A stretch of 64,000 bases of DNA from NCBI GenBank assembly GCA_025210235.1, contig JAOASG010000011.1, positions 89,810 to 153,809 of the forward strand, read 5' to 3'. Positions within the stretch are counted from its first letter, which is position 1; each line of letters starts with the position of its first letter. Below the pieces are notes generated by a model. That model was not told the DNA's origin, did no database searches, and saw only the letters and a program-made list of their open reading frames with translations. The DNA is from Vallitalea sp. (GTDB lineage: Bacteria; Bacillota; Clostridia; Lachnospirales; Vallitaleaceae). Positions 38,804 to 48,209 of this stretch are shown here, piece after piece. The position numbers were made by a program, and so were the translations under genes.

Positions 38804-39397
38804 CTAATGAATAAAGTTTGTGATTATTAAATTAAAGTCATATAATATTTTATCTTTAAGATCATAGTTTCCTTCACGAAGAAACCAATCGATAATATCT
38901 CCTCTTAACACTCTCATAATAGTGTTAGATAGTTCAAGTTCAGATATATCAATACATTTCAATTCACAATTTTGGACACCTAATTGAACAGATGTTAATA
39001 CTTGTGAATATACAAATCGATCTGTACAAAAAGTATATTTAGGGTTATATGATATAAGATATTTATATGCTTCACTCATAAAAAACCAACCCAGTTCTTG
39101 AAGAAATGCTCCAACTTCTCCCAGAAGGTATTTAATACTTTCAACATTTGATTCAAAAGCTTTATATTCATATTGTTCTTGAAAAAGCAAATCTATTTGT
39201 TCATAACCAATGTCTATTATTTCTGATTTTGACTTAAAGTGATGATAAAAAGCTCCTATAGAAATTCCAGCTGCATCACAGATATCTTGAATTTTTACAG
39301 ATTCAAATTTATTACTTCTGAATAATTCAGTAGCAACTTCTGTAATTTTCAATTTTGTAGCAATAGCTTGTTTTTGTCTTGAAGTTAATTTGGACAT
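38804..39397 (-). CDS. TetR/AcrR-family transcriptional regulator
   Basis: 197 residues from the second ATG, which has the better spacing from AAAAGG. The N-terminal HTH is clear: TRQKQAIATKLKITEVATELF, then DICDAAGISIGAFYHHFKSKSEI. The ligand domain is not recognisable. It is divergent from the two-gene redox operon at 39879 and probably controls it. Two MITE copies occupy the intervening 480 bp. Confidence 0.92.
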   Translation of the reverse strand: MSKLTSRQKQAIATKLKITEVATELFRSNKFESVKIQDICDAAGISIGAFYHHFKSKSEIIDIGYEQIDLLFQEQYEYKAFESNVESIKYLLGEVGAFLQELGWFFMSEAYKYLISYNPKYTFCTDRFVYSQVLTSVQLGVQNCELKCIDISELELSNTIMRVLRGDIIDWFLREGNYDLKDKILYDFNLIITNFIH

Positions 39398-39431
39398 AAT
39401 CATTTTCCTTTTAGTATTTATAGGTAATTAA

Positions 39432-39543
39432 GTAATTGCAAAACTACATTCAGTTGATTCTTTAATACATATGTTGGGTTCCCGTTTCAAATAAGAACTA
39501 CATATTGTATGTAAAGAATTATATTTCCTAGTTTTGCAATTAC
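39432..39543. mobile_element. MITE-like repeat, copy D
   Basis: A 112-bp unit nearly identical to copy A, with the perfect terminal GTAATTGCAAAACTA. TTTATAGGTAAT is present on both sides (39417-39428 and 39547-39558), again like a target-site duplication. It lies in the promoter region of the tetR gene. Confidence 0.7.
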
Positions 39544-39690
39544 CTTTTTATAGGTAATACCTAATCACTTATTTAATTCTTTTAAATTATATCATAACAA
39601 ATATATTTATTGTCAAGTAAAAAAATATATATAAAATACAATTTTAAGTAAAGTATTGATAAATTATTGACAAAGTTAGTTAGTAATGTT

Positions 39691-39853
39691 AAAATAATTA
39701 CAGAACTATATTCGGTGAATTTAATTCTGTAATGTGGATTATTTGAATAAGATTGTTTCTAAGTAATTACGGAACTATATGAAGTTGATATTAATGCAAT
39801 ATATATTGTTGTAAAAAATTGAAATCCTTAGTTTTGTAATTACCTAAAATAAT
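39691..39853. mobile_element. MITE-like repeat, copy E (composite)
   Basis: A diverged left half (ATTACAGAACTATATTCGG, from 39697) is followed by a complete 81-bp copy (39763-39843) with ends GTAATTACGGAACTA and TAGTTTTGTAATTAC. AAAATAAT flanks the composite on both sides. It lies in the leader region of the redox operon. Confidence 0.5.
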
Positions 39854-39878
39854 ATTACAGAAAGAAGGAGGTTTTTAG

Positions 39879-41381
39879 GTGAATTACGATGTAATTATTA
39901 TTGGGGCAGGTAATGGTGGACTCTCAGCAGCGGCAACATTAGCTATGAAGGGCAAGAAACTGCTGGTACTTGAAAGACACAATATTCCTGGTGGATGTGG
40001 AACAAGTTTTAGAAGAGGTAGGTTTGAGTTTGAAGTAGCTCTTCATCAGCTAAACGCTATGGGGAGTGAAGATAGTCCAGGAGCTTTAAGAAAACTGTTT
40101 AGAGAATATGGTATTGAAAATCAGATAGATTGGATTGAAATCAATTCTCTATTTAAGGTTAATTTACCAAATGATATGTCGGTAGTTTTACCTGCTAATC
40201 GGGAAGAATCAGAAGCAGTATTAATTGAAAAATTTCCAGAAGAAAAACAAGCAATTCTAGATTATTTTAAAGTAGTTTATCAATTATCAAAAGAAAGAGC
40301 AGGTTTTACTCAATATATGAGTAACCCTGTTAAAAACCAAAAAGAAGATATTACTAAAATGTTTCCTAGCTTTTTTAAATACGGTCTTAAAACAACTCAA
40401 GAAGTTCTAAATGATTTTTTTGATAGTACAGAATTACAACTTTGTCTAAGCCCATACTGGTGCTTTATGGGTATGTCACCAGATAGATTTCCATTTCTTA
40501 TACTTGCAGGATGTACATATTCATATATTGAAGAAAAACCTTATTATTTAAGAGGTGGTTCCCAAGTAATGTCCCAAGCATTAACAGAGGTTATTAGAAA
40601 AAATGATGGAGAGATTAAATTTAATTGTGGGGTTAAACGTATTATTTTAGAGAATAATAAGGCGGTTGGAGTTATTGACGATAATGGAGCGGAATATAAA
40701 TGCAAGAAAATAATTTCTAATATTTCACCTATTAATACATATTATAATTTATTAGACTCAAGTGAAATTCCTATACAAGCAAAAGAATATTTAAAAGGAT
40801 ATACAATAGGTATTTCAGCATTTTCTCTATTTATAGGACTTGATTGTACTCCATCAGAAGTTGGATTTACCGATTCTTTTAATTTAATTTATGATGATTT
40901 AGATGTAAATGAAGAATTTAAATATTCACATACCTTACTACCAGAATTTGATCCTTTAGTAGCGACTTGTTATACAATAGATGACCCAAAAGTATCACCA
41001 CCAGGTACTACAGTTGTATCTGCAGGAGTATTAAAATATGGAGATCCTTGGATGGAATTAAGTCCAGAAAAATATTATGATACTAAATATAAAGCAGCAG
41101 ATATTGTACTTAACAGATTAGAAACAAGATTTCCTGGAATCAGAGATCATATTGAAGAAATAGAAGTTGCCACACCACTTACTTATATGAGGTATTTAGA
41201 TCACCCAGGTGGAGCAATTTATGGGTATGAACAAGATGTTAAATCATCTACATTATTCTTACCAAAACAAGAGTTTATTGAAAATCTTTCTTTTGCGAGT
41301 GGGTGGGTAAATTCATGTGGATTTGCACCAAACTACTTATATGGTAATGGAGTAGCTATGAAAGTATTAAGGGAGGTATAA
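39879..41381 (+). CDS. FAD-dependent oxidoreductase of the phytoene desaturase/retinol saturase type
   Basis: 500 residues. The N-terminal dinucleotide motif is DVIIIGAGNGGLSAAATLAMKG with the following LLVLERHNIPGGCGTSFRRG, which is the CrtI/COG1233 pattern. The C-terminus has the FAD-contacting GWVNSCGFAPNYLYGNG. The start is GTG after AAGAAGGAGGT. It is cotranscribed with a flavin/Fe-S reductase starting 3 bp after its stop. No carotenoid genes are present, so a saturase, isomerase or hydratase acting on some other unsaturated substrate is more likely. Confidence 0.82.
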   Translation: MNYDVIIIGAGNGGLSAAATLAMKGKKLLVLERHNIPGGCGTSFRRGRFEFEVALHQLNAMGSEDSPGALRKLFREYGIENQIDWIEINSLFKVNLPNDMSVVLPANREESEAVLIEKFPEEKQAILDYFKVVYQLSKERAGFTQYMSNPVKNQKEDITKMFPSFFKYGLKTTQEVLNDFFDSTELQLCLSPYWCFMGMSPDRFPFLILAGCTYSYIEEKPYYLRGGSQVMSQALTEVIRKNDGEIKFNCGVKRIILENNKAVGVIDDNGAEYKCKKIISNISPINTYYNLLDSSEIPIQAKEYLKGYTIGISAFSLFIGLDCTPSEVGFTDSFNLIYDDLDVNEEFKYSHTLLPEFDPLVATCYTIDDPKVSPPGTTVVSAGVLKYGDPWMELSPEKYYDTKYKAADIVLNRLETRFPGIRDHIEEIEVATPLTYMRYLDHPGGAIYGYEQDVKSSTLFLPKQEFIENLSFASGWVNSCGFAPNYLYGNGVAMKVLREV

Positions 41382-41384
41382 GGT

Positions 41385-42548
41385 ATGAACATGATACAGT
41401 TGATTAGTCAAATGGATAAAGGTCAAGAAACACTTATGGATGTTAAGATAAGTAGAAAAAATGGTAAATATAACTTGTGTCAGAAAAATAAAACAAAAGA
41501 TAAGGTAAGTGAACTACATCCAGATAGGTTAAATTTAAAAGTCACGGATATTCGGGAAGTTACTAGTGATTCTAAAGTATTTCGATTTGTATCAGAAAAT
41601 GTTTATTTACCTCCATTTCAAGCAGGACAATATATTAATGTTTTTACCGAAATAGATGGAGTAAGAACAAGTAGACCATATAGTATTTCATCTTCACCTA
41701 AACAAAGATCTTATTATGAGATAACAGTAGCAAGAATACCAAATGGTTTTGTATCAGATTATTTTTTAGATGAAGTAAAAGTTGGGGATACATTTGAAGG
41801 GAAGGGACCAGCTGGAAACTTTTACTATAATCCATTATTTCATTTAAATAATCAGGTATTTTTAGCTGGAGGTAGTGGAGTTACACCTTTTATGAGTATG
41901 ATAAGAGAAATACTAGAGACAGGACTAGGTCGGGAAGTGTATTTGATATATGGAAGTAGAAATGAAAGTGCTACTCTATATCATAATGAATTAATAAAGC
42001 TTGATAAAACTTATAGTAACTTTCATTATACTTTAGTAGTTTCTGATAAGCCTGAAACATCGGATTACGTAGGTAGAGTAGGATTTATTGATGCTAAATG
42101 TATAAAGGAAATAGTTAATGATATAGATGATTGTACTTATTATCTTTGTGGACCTCAGTTGATGTATGATTTTTGTTTAAAAGAGATGGGTAGTTTGAAT
42201 ATACCTGCGAAAAGAATTCGTCGTGAAGTGTTTGGTGCTAGACAAGATATCCAAAATGAACCAGGATGGCCTAAAGAGTTAAGTGGAGAAGAAGTTTTTA
42301 AATTAAAAGTTGGTGATAAGATTATTGATGCTAAATCAAATGAACCAATACTTACTTCTCTTGAGAGAGCAGGTATTAAAATAAATGTATGTTGTCGTTC
42401 TGGGGAGTGTAGTTTATGTCGTGTGAAACTAGTAAGTGGAAGAGTATTTCAACCAAGAGGAGTTTTACTTAGATTAGCAGATGAAAAATTTGGATATATT
42501 CATTCATGTAAGTCATATCCTATGGGAGATGTAGAAATTCTGATTTGA
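41385..42548 (+). CDS. FAD/NAD(P) oxidoreductase with C-terminal 2Fe-2S ferredoxin domain
   Basis: 387 residues. After about 45 variable residues comes a ferredoxin-NADP reductase-type module with RPYSISSSP (FAD) and AGGSGVTPFMSM (NAD(P)H), then a plant-type 2Fe-2S domain with CCRSGECSLC and a later Cys in HSCKSYP. This is the layout of Hcr-like and phenol hydroxylase-reductase-type enzymes. It probably passes electrons from NAD(P)H to the FAD protein encoded just upstream. The start follows GGGAGGTATAAGGT. The terminator at 42563 ends the operon. Confidence 0.88.
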   Translation: MNMIQLISQMDKGQETLMDVKISRKNGKYNLCQKNKTKDKVSELHPDRLNLKVTDIREVTSDSKVFRFVSENVYLPPFQAGQYINVFTEIDGVRTSRPYSISSSPKQRSYYEITVARIPNGFVSDYFLDEVKVGDTFEGKGPAGNFYYNPLFHLNNQVFLAGGSGVTPFMSMIREILETGLGREVYLIYGSRNESATLYHNELIKLDKTYSNFHYTLVVSDKPETSDYVGRVGFIDAKCIKEIVNDIDDCTYYLCGPQLMYDFCLKEMGSLNIPAKRIRREVFGARQDIQNEPGWPKELSGEEVFKLKVGDKIIDAKSNEPILTSLERAGIKINVCCRSGECSLCRVKLVSGRVFQPRGVLLRLADEKFGYIHSCKSYPMGDVEILI

Positions 42549-42562
42549 TTTTATAGAAAGAT

Positions 42563-42606
42563 AAGCCACTTATGATATAAATAGTATCATAGGTGGCTAT
42601 TTTTTG
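42563..42606 (+). terminator. Terminator after the redox operon
   Basis: AGCCACTTATGATA pairs with TATCATAGGTGGCT and is followed by ATTTTTTG. Confidence 0.9.
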
Positions 42607-42650
42607 TTATAATTATATTAAATATGTATCTTAGTATAGGGGGGGAAGTA

Positions 42651-42965
42651 ATGGTAGGTAATTATAATGTAATAACACTTTGTGGAAGTACTAAATTTAA
42701 AGATGAATTTATAGAGATGCAAAAGAGATTAACACTTGAAGGTAATATAGTTATTTCAGTAGGTTTATTTGGACATGCAGATGGAGAGTTTGGAACGATT
42801 ATTACAGATGAAGTAAAAGAGATGTTGGATGATATGCATAAAAGAAAAATAGATATGTGCGATGAAGTTTTTGTTATTAATAAGGGTGGTTATATTGGTA
42901 GTAGTACAAGAAGTGAAATAGAGTATGCAAATAATATCGGGAAAACAGTAAGGTATTATGAGTAG
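42651..42965 (+). CDS. Small protein, nucleoside 2-deoxyribosyltransferase-like fold
   Basis: 104 residues from the ATG at 42651, which has a GGGGGGAAG ribosome binding site; the ATG at 42624 lacks one. The opening NVITLCGSTKFKDEFIEMQKRL, VFVINKGGYIGSSTRSEIEYA and the TVRYYE end follow the Rossmann-like pattern of DUF4406/2-deoxyribosyltransferase-like proteins. Enzymatic activity is not shown. It overlaps a helicase operon start by spacing (12 bp), so the two may be coupled. Confidence 0.65.
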   Translation: MVGNYNVITLCGSTKFKDEFIEMQKRLTLEGNIVISVGLFGHADGEFGTIITDEVKEMLDDMHKRKIDMCDEVFVINKGGYIGSSTRSEIEYANNIGKTVRYYE

Positions 42966-42977
42966 AGGGTGGATATA

Positions 42978-45900
42978 ATGCAACAAGGAATTTATGAGCA
43001 AATTATTAATGAAAAATTAAGAGATGCGCTTTCAGAAATAGAAAAAGAACATTATCAAATTGATAAGGAAAATTTGGATGTTGAAGAAGCTAGAAAAGTA
43101 TTATCTATGTATATTTCAAATGTAACAAGAAAGGCTTTAAAATTTGTTAGAGATAGTAACAGCTCTGATGATGCACTATTAAAACAAATTAGGACTTGTA
43201 ATGATATTATTACTGTATTAAGTGAAAACGTAGATAAAAATGAGTTTGAATCACTGAAAATAATGGAGGATGGGAAAATATTAACCTCTATTTACTCAAA
43301 AATGAATAAAGTAATTAGTATAGTAGATAAGAAACCTATACGCCCGAGTACTTCTATTTCTCAAAGTTCTCTTTTTACGGGTTCTAATTATGAACCTAAT
43401 ATGCTTGAGGAACTTAAGAAGGAAATATTAACTAGTGATTCTATAGATATATTAGTATCTTTTATTAGATGGAGTGGTTTAAGATGTATTATAGAAGAAC
43501 TAAGAGAATTTACTAATAATAAAGGAAAATTGAGAATTATTACAACTTCTTATATGGGAGCTACAGAATTTAAAGCTATTGAAGAACTAAGTAAACTAGA
43601 TAATACAGAAATTAGGATATCTTATAATATTAAAAGCACAAGATTACATGCAAAAGCGTATACATTTAAAAGATTAACTGGATTTACTACAGCTTATATA
43701 GGATCATCAAATATATCTCATCCTGCACTCACTTCAGGCTTAGAATGGAATATAAAAGTGACGGAAAAAGATTCTTTTGATATTATTAAGAAAGTTGAAG
43801 CAAGTTTTGATAGTTATTGGAATGATAAAGAATTTACTTGTTTTAATGTAAATAATAAAGAAGATAATAAACGACTTATCAAAGCTTTAAAAAGCAAATA
43901 TAATAAAAAAGATAATGATATTGATTTTAGACTAGAAATAAAACCATATCCATATCAGGAAGAAATGCTAGAAAATCTACAAGTAGAGAGAGAAGTTTTT
44001 GGACGAAATAAAAATTTATTAGTGGCAGCTACTGGGGTAGGGAAAACGGTTATATCTGGTTTTGATTATAAACGCTATAAAAAGAAAAATAAAAGTAATT
44101 CCCGATTACTTTTTGTAGCTCATCGTGAAGAAATACTCAGCCAAAGTCGCGATACTTTTAGAGCAATTTTAAAAGACTTTAATTTTGGAGATTTGTTAGT
44201 TGGAGGGCATATACCTGAGTCACTTGATTATCTTTTTATTAGTATTCAAAGTTTTAATAGTATAAAATTATATGAGAAAACAACAAGAGATTATTATGAT
44301 TTTATTATTGTGGATGAATTTCACCATGCAGCTGCAAAGTCGTATCAAAAATTGTTAGATTATTATAAACCTAAGATATTATTAGGGTTAACGGCTACAC
44401 CAGAAAGAATGGATGGTAAAGATGTTCTTAAATATTTTGACCATGCTATAGCATCAGAAATGAGGTTAACAGAAGCAATAAATAAAAAATTACTCTGTCC
44501 ATTTCAATATTTCTGCGTAAGTGATACAGAAGATTTGTCCAACTTAAGGTGGAGTAGAGGTGGTTATAATATTAAAGAACTTGAGAATGTGTATACATCC
44601 AGTAAAATACGATGTAATCAAATTGTTACTAGTATTTATAAATATGTGTCAGATATTGATGATGTTAAAGGGCTAGGGTTTTGTGTAAGTATAGAACATG
44701 CTAAATACATGGCAAATTATTTTAATAATGTACAAATATCATCTATAGCTTTACATGGGGGATCTTCAACAGAGGAAAGAAAACGAGCTAAAGATAGACT
44801 AGTAAGTGGTGAAATTAAAATTATTTTTGTTGTTGATTTGTATAATGAAGGAATAGATATTAAAGAGGTTAATACAATTTTATTTTTAAGACCTACCGAG
44901 AGTTTAACGGTATTTTTACAACAACTTGGTCGTGGATTAAGATTAGATGAAGATAAAGATTGTTTAACAGTATTGGATTTTGTTGGACAAGCACATAAAA
45001 ATTATAATTTTGAAGAGAAATTTCGTGCGTTATTAGGTAAGACAAAGTACTCAATTAGACATTATATAGAAAATGGTTTTCATAATTTACCAAAAGGTTG
45101 TTTTATTCAACTTGAAAAATATGCAAAACAATATATTCTTAGAAATATTAAAAATACGGCTAATAATAGACATAATTTAATAGCTAAAATGAAGTATTTT
45201 GAACATGATAGTGGATTAGAGTTAACTCTTGAAAATTTTTTAGATTATTACAAGTTATCTATATATGATTTTTATGGAAAAAATGGAGATCGTAGTTTTT
45301 CTAGGATGAAAGTAGAAGCTGAATTAGCAAATGATTTTCAGTGTAATATTGAAAAAAAGATTACTAGACGACTACCTTCATTATTTCATATTAATTCTTT
45401 AAAATTAATAAAATTTATTAATAACTTTATTAAAAAGGGTTATGTTATAGGAGAAGAAGAAAGATTAATGCGCGATATGCTTTATTATTCGTTTTATCAA
45501 AGCTATCCAGCAAAGTTAGGATACACTTCTATTGAAGAAGGGCTAGAAAATATTTTAAAATATGATGTATTTCGTGAAGAAATATTAAGCATTATTAATT
45601 TTAATTATAACCATATCAATGCTGCTGAAAGGGAAAATTCTTTTGACTTTCCTTGTCCACTAGGTATACATAGCTATTATTCGATTGCCCAAATTCTTGC
45701 GGCATTTGATTATTATAATAGCGAGGCAAATCCAGCTTTTAGAGAAGGAGTTAAGTATTTTAAAGATAAAAAGTTAGATTGCTTTTTTATTACGCTTAAT
45801 AAATCAGAAAAGGATTTTTCACCTTCAACTTTATATGAGGATTATGCAATAAGTGAAAAATTATTCCATTGGCAAACGCAAAGTCAAGTGCATACGGAGA

Positions 45901-46124
45901 GTGCTAGAGCCAATAGATATATTCATCATAGACATATGGGAAATAAAATAGCATTATTTGTAAGAGAATATAAAAAAGAAAATGGATATACATCACCATA
46001 TTTATTTCTTGGGACATGTAATTATATAAGTCATAGTGGGAATAGACCAATAAGCTTCATATGGGAGTTAGATAATAATATGCCACCTATGTTTGTAACA
46101 AGAGCTAATAAAAATGTACTGTAA
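42978..46124 (+). CDS. PLD-domain DEAD/DEAH helicase with DUF3427
   Basis: 1048 residues from the ATG at 42978 (GAGGGTGG upstream). Order: an N-terminal helical region (about 1-120), a phospholipase D-like domain (about 150-270, with RLHAKAYTFKR and GSSNISHPAL), SF2 helicase with Walker A ATGVGKTV near 350 and DEFH near 445, the motif VI-like QQLGRGLRLDEDKDCLTVLDFVG, and a DUF3427-type C-terminus. Such proteins are widespread and often sit near defence or DNA repair genes; the PLD domain may be a nuclease, having one HxK motif. The function is not established. Confidence 0.9.
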   Translation: MQQGIYEQIINEKLRDALSEIEKEHYQIDKENLDVEEARKVLSMYISNVTRKALKFVRDSNSSDDALLKQIRTCNDIITVLSENVDKNEFESLKIMEDGKILTSIYSKMNKVISIVDKKPIRPSTSISQSSLFTGSNYEPNMLEELKKEILTSDSIDILVSFIRWSGLRCIIEELREFTNNKGKLRIITTSYMGATEFKAIEELSKLDNTEIRISYNIKSTRLHAKAYTFKRLTGFTTAYIGSSNISHPALTSGLEWNIKVTEKDSFDIIKKVEASFDSYWNDKEFTCFNVNNKEDNKRLIKALKSKYNKKDNDIDFRLEIKPYPYQEEMLENLQVEREVFGRNKNLLVAATGVGKTVISGFDYKRYKKKNKSNSRLLFVAHREEILSQSRDTFRAILKDFNFGDLLVGGHIPESLDYLFISIQSFNSIKLYEKTTRDYYDFIIVDEFHHAAAKSYQKLLDYYKPKILLGLTATPERMDGKDVLKYFDHAIASEMRLTEAINKKLLCPFQYFCVSDTEDLSNLRWSRGGYNIKELENVYTSSKIRCNQIVTSIYKYVSDIDDVKGLGFCVSIEHAKYMANYFNNVQISSIALHGGSSTEERKRAKDRLVSGEIKIIFVVDLYNEGIDIKEVNTILFLRPTESLTVFLQQLGRGLRLDEDKDCLTVLDFVGQAHKNYNFEEKFRALLGKTKYSIRHYIENGFHNLPKGCFIQLEKYAKQYILRNIKNTANNRHNLIAKMKYFEHDSGLELTLENFLDYYKLSIYDFYGKNGDRSFSRMKVEAELANDFQCNIEKKITRRLPSLFHINSLKLIKFINNFIKKGYVIGEEERLMRDMLYYSFYQSYPAKLGYTSIEEGLENILKYDVFREEILSIINFNYNHINAAERENSFDFPCPLGIHSYYSIAQILAAFDYYNSEANPAFREGVKYFKDKKLDCFFITLNKSEKDFSPSTLYEDYAISEKLFHWQTQSQVHTESARANRYIHHRHMGNKIALFVREYKKENGYTSPYLFLGTCNYISHSGNRPISFIWELDNNMPPMFVTRANKNVL

Positions 46125-46200
46125 ATTAAAAACAAGTTAAGGTTAAATTATCTAGAAAAACATAGTGAATAATAAAAAAACGATGAAAGAGGATGAAAGT

Positions 46201-46425
46201 ATGGCAAATATTAAATACGAAATTATTGATACAATTGGTGTTTTATCTGAAAGTAGTAATGGATGGCAAAAGGAATTAAATCTTATTTCTTGGAATGACA
46301 GAGAACCTAAATATGATTTGAGAGATTGGGCTCCTGAACATGAGAAGATGGGTAAGGGAGTAACATTAACTGCTAAAGAATTAACGAGTTTAAAAAGTAT
46401 GTTAAATGAAATGAAGTTAGACTAA
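46201..46425 (+). CDS. YdbC-family PC4-like protein
   Basis: 74 residues from the ATG at 46201, with GAGGATGAAAGT upstream. The sequence IGVLSESSNGWQKELNLISWN and KYDLRDWAPEHEKMGKG is the YdbC pattern, whose fold is that of the single-strand DNA-binding domain of transcription coactivator PC4. Its role is thought to be ssDNA or RNA binding. It ends in a strong terminator. Confidence 0.92.
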   Translation: MANIKYEIIDTIGVLSESSNGWQKELNLISWNDREPKYDLRDWAPEHEKMGKGVTLTAKELTSLKSMLNEMKLD

Positions 46426-46435
46426 TTTCAATGTA

Positions 46436-46482
46436 GCAAAACCTCATGTATCTTATCTAAAGATGTATGAGATTTTGCTTAA
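46436..46482 (+). terminator. Terminator after ydbC
   Basis: AGCAAAACCTCAT pairs with ATGAGATTTTGCT, with an inner ATCTT/AAGAT pair. Confidence 0.8.
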
Positions 46483-46505
46483 TTTGAGTATGAAATTATA
46501 GAAGG

Positions 46506-46595
46506 TTAGGGGAAAATTATTTCAAGATCATTATCTTTAAACTCATAGCATATTCTATTTCCAAAAGGTTCTTCATCTTCATATTTAGTATAAAC
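46506..46595 (-). pseudogene. Short coding remnant, unidentified
   Basis: The minus strand reads 29 codons with protein-like composition (TKYEDEEPFGNRICYEFKD and on to a stop at 46506) but no start codon and an in-frame stop just upstream. It looks like the C-terminal remnant of a decayed gene, whose family I cannot name. Confidence 0.25.
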
Positions 46596-46707
46596 TAACT
46601 AGAGCTAGTAAATGAAATTTAATTTATCAATGCAATCAACCCTATATAGTGTTATAATGTACGTGGATTATACTCGGAAAAATAACATGGTTGAAAGGTA
46701 AAATAAT

Positions 46708-48147
46708 ATGATAAACGAATTTAGAAAAAAGTACAATCTAAATCAAGAGGTTGTAAAAGGGCTTGATGCTTTAGGATATAAATCACCAATGGCTGTTCAA
46801 GATAGAGTCATTCCGCATATATTAAATGGAAAAGATTTAATTGTAAAATCTCAAACAGGAAGTGGCAAAACAGGCGGATTTGGCATCCCTATTATAGAAA
46901 AAATAGTTATAGAGAAAAATCTACCACAGGTATTAGTATTAACACCAACAAGGGAGTTAGCTGTACAAGTCTGTGAAGAAATGGCAGCGATTGGACGGTA
47001 TAAAAAAGTACGTTGCTTACCAGTCTATGGAAAACAACCTATTTATATTCAATTAAGACAACTTAAACAAAGGGTACATGTCATTGTGGGAACGCCAGGA
47101 CGTGTAAGGGATTTAATTCGTAAGAAACATTTGAGAGTAGATGAACTTAAGTATCTTGTTATAGACGAAGCAGACGAACTATTAAAAAGAGGTTTCATTG
47201 AAGAAGTACAGGAAATTATAAGAAAAACATCTTCTGATCGCAGCACCTTATTATTTTCAGCAACTATGCCACAAGAAATTGAAGAGATTTGTTCTAAATA
47301 TATGGTCGAGCCATTAAGAATTGAAATTGAACAAGAAAAACAACCTATAGATCAAATTAAGCAGGTGTGGTATGAGGTGGCGGATGATTGGAAGTTTGCA
47401 AATCTAAAGAACATTATTAACAGGGATCAGCCAGATAGCTGTATTATATTTTGTAATACTAAAAAAAAGGCAGATAATTTGCTTGCTAAATTAAATAAAG
47501 GTGGTTATTCTTGTACTGTTTTACATGGGGGACTCCCTCAAAGAGATAGATTAAGAGCCATTAATCTATTTAAAAATAAAGAAGTAACTTATTTAATCGC
47601 AACAGACCTTGCAGCAAGAGGAATTCATATAGATGCTCTTGATTTGGTAATCAATTATAATGTGCCTATTGATTGTGAGAATTATGTCCATAGAATTGGA
47701 AGAACAGGTAGAGCAGGAGAGATAGGACAAGCTATTACATTTGTATCTGTTCATGAGAAAAAACAGTGGAACTTAGTGCAAGATTATATTGGTTACAAAG
47801 TACCACTTAAAAATATGAATTTGGATGATAATTCAACCAATAAAATAAACAATAGAGAAAAAAAGAAATTAACAAGAGGGAAAAGAGAAGCTCAGCACAA
47901 AGATATTACAAGAATTCGTATTAATGCAGGGAAAAAGAAAAAAATAAGACCCGGTGATATTGTTGGTGCAGTATGTAATATAAAAGGCATTACCTCAGAT
48001 GATATTGGTATTATAGATATTCAAGATACCTGTAGTTATATTGAAATATTTAATAAAAAAGGTAATGTAGTTATGAATGAGCTAAGTAAATCAAAGGTTA
48101 AAGGCAAAGATGTTAAAGTCAAACAAATAAAAAGACCTAGATTATAA
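46708..48147 (+). CDS. dbpA: DEAD-box RNA helicase, DbpA/YxiN type
   Basis: 479 residues. Motifs in order: PMAVQDRVIPHILNGKDLI (Q motif region), SQTGSGKT (Walker A), TPTRELAVQ, DEAD, SATMP, and HRIGRTGRAGEIG. The C-terminal domain (about 400-479, RIRINAGKKKKIRPGDIVGA and later ITSDDIGIIDIQD) is the DbpA RNA-binding domain that targets helix 92 of 23S rRNA. It therefore takes part in large-subunit ribosome assembly. The start follows TTGAAAGGTAAAATA. truA is next, 63 bp downstream. Confidence 0.94.
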   Translation: MINEFRKKYNLNQEVVKGLDALGYKSPMAVQDRVIPHILNGKDLIVKSQTGSGKTGGFGIPIIEKIVIEKNLPQVLVLTPTRELAVQVCEEMAAIGRYKKVRCLPVYGKQPIYIQLRQLKQRVHVIVGTPGRVRDLIRKKHLRVDELKYLVIDEADELLKRGFIEEVQEIIRKTSSDRSTLLFSATMPQEIEEICSKYMVEPLRIEIEQEKQPIDQIKQVWYEVADDWKFANLKNIINRDQPDSCIIFCNTKKKADNLLAKLNKGGYSCTVLHGGLPQRDRLRAINLFKNKEVTYLIATDLAARGIHIDALDLVINYNVPIDCENYVHRIGRTGRAGEIGQAITFVSVHEKKQWNLVQDYIGYKVPLKNMNLDDNSTNKINNREKKKLTRGKREAQHKDITRIRINAGKKKKIRPGDIVGAVCNIKGITSDDIGIIDIQDTCSYIEIFNKKGNVVMNELSKSKVKGKDVKVKQIKRPRL

Positions 48148-48209
48148 GGGTCATAAATAGTGTGATAAAAGTGTAACTAGTTAATAGATTGAACAAAAAG
48201 GAATTGAGA

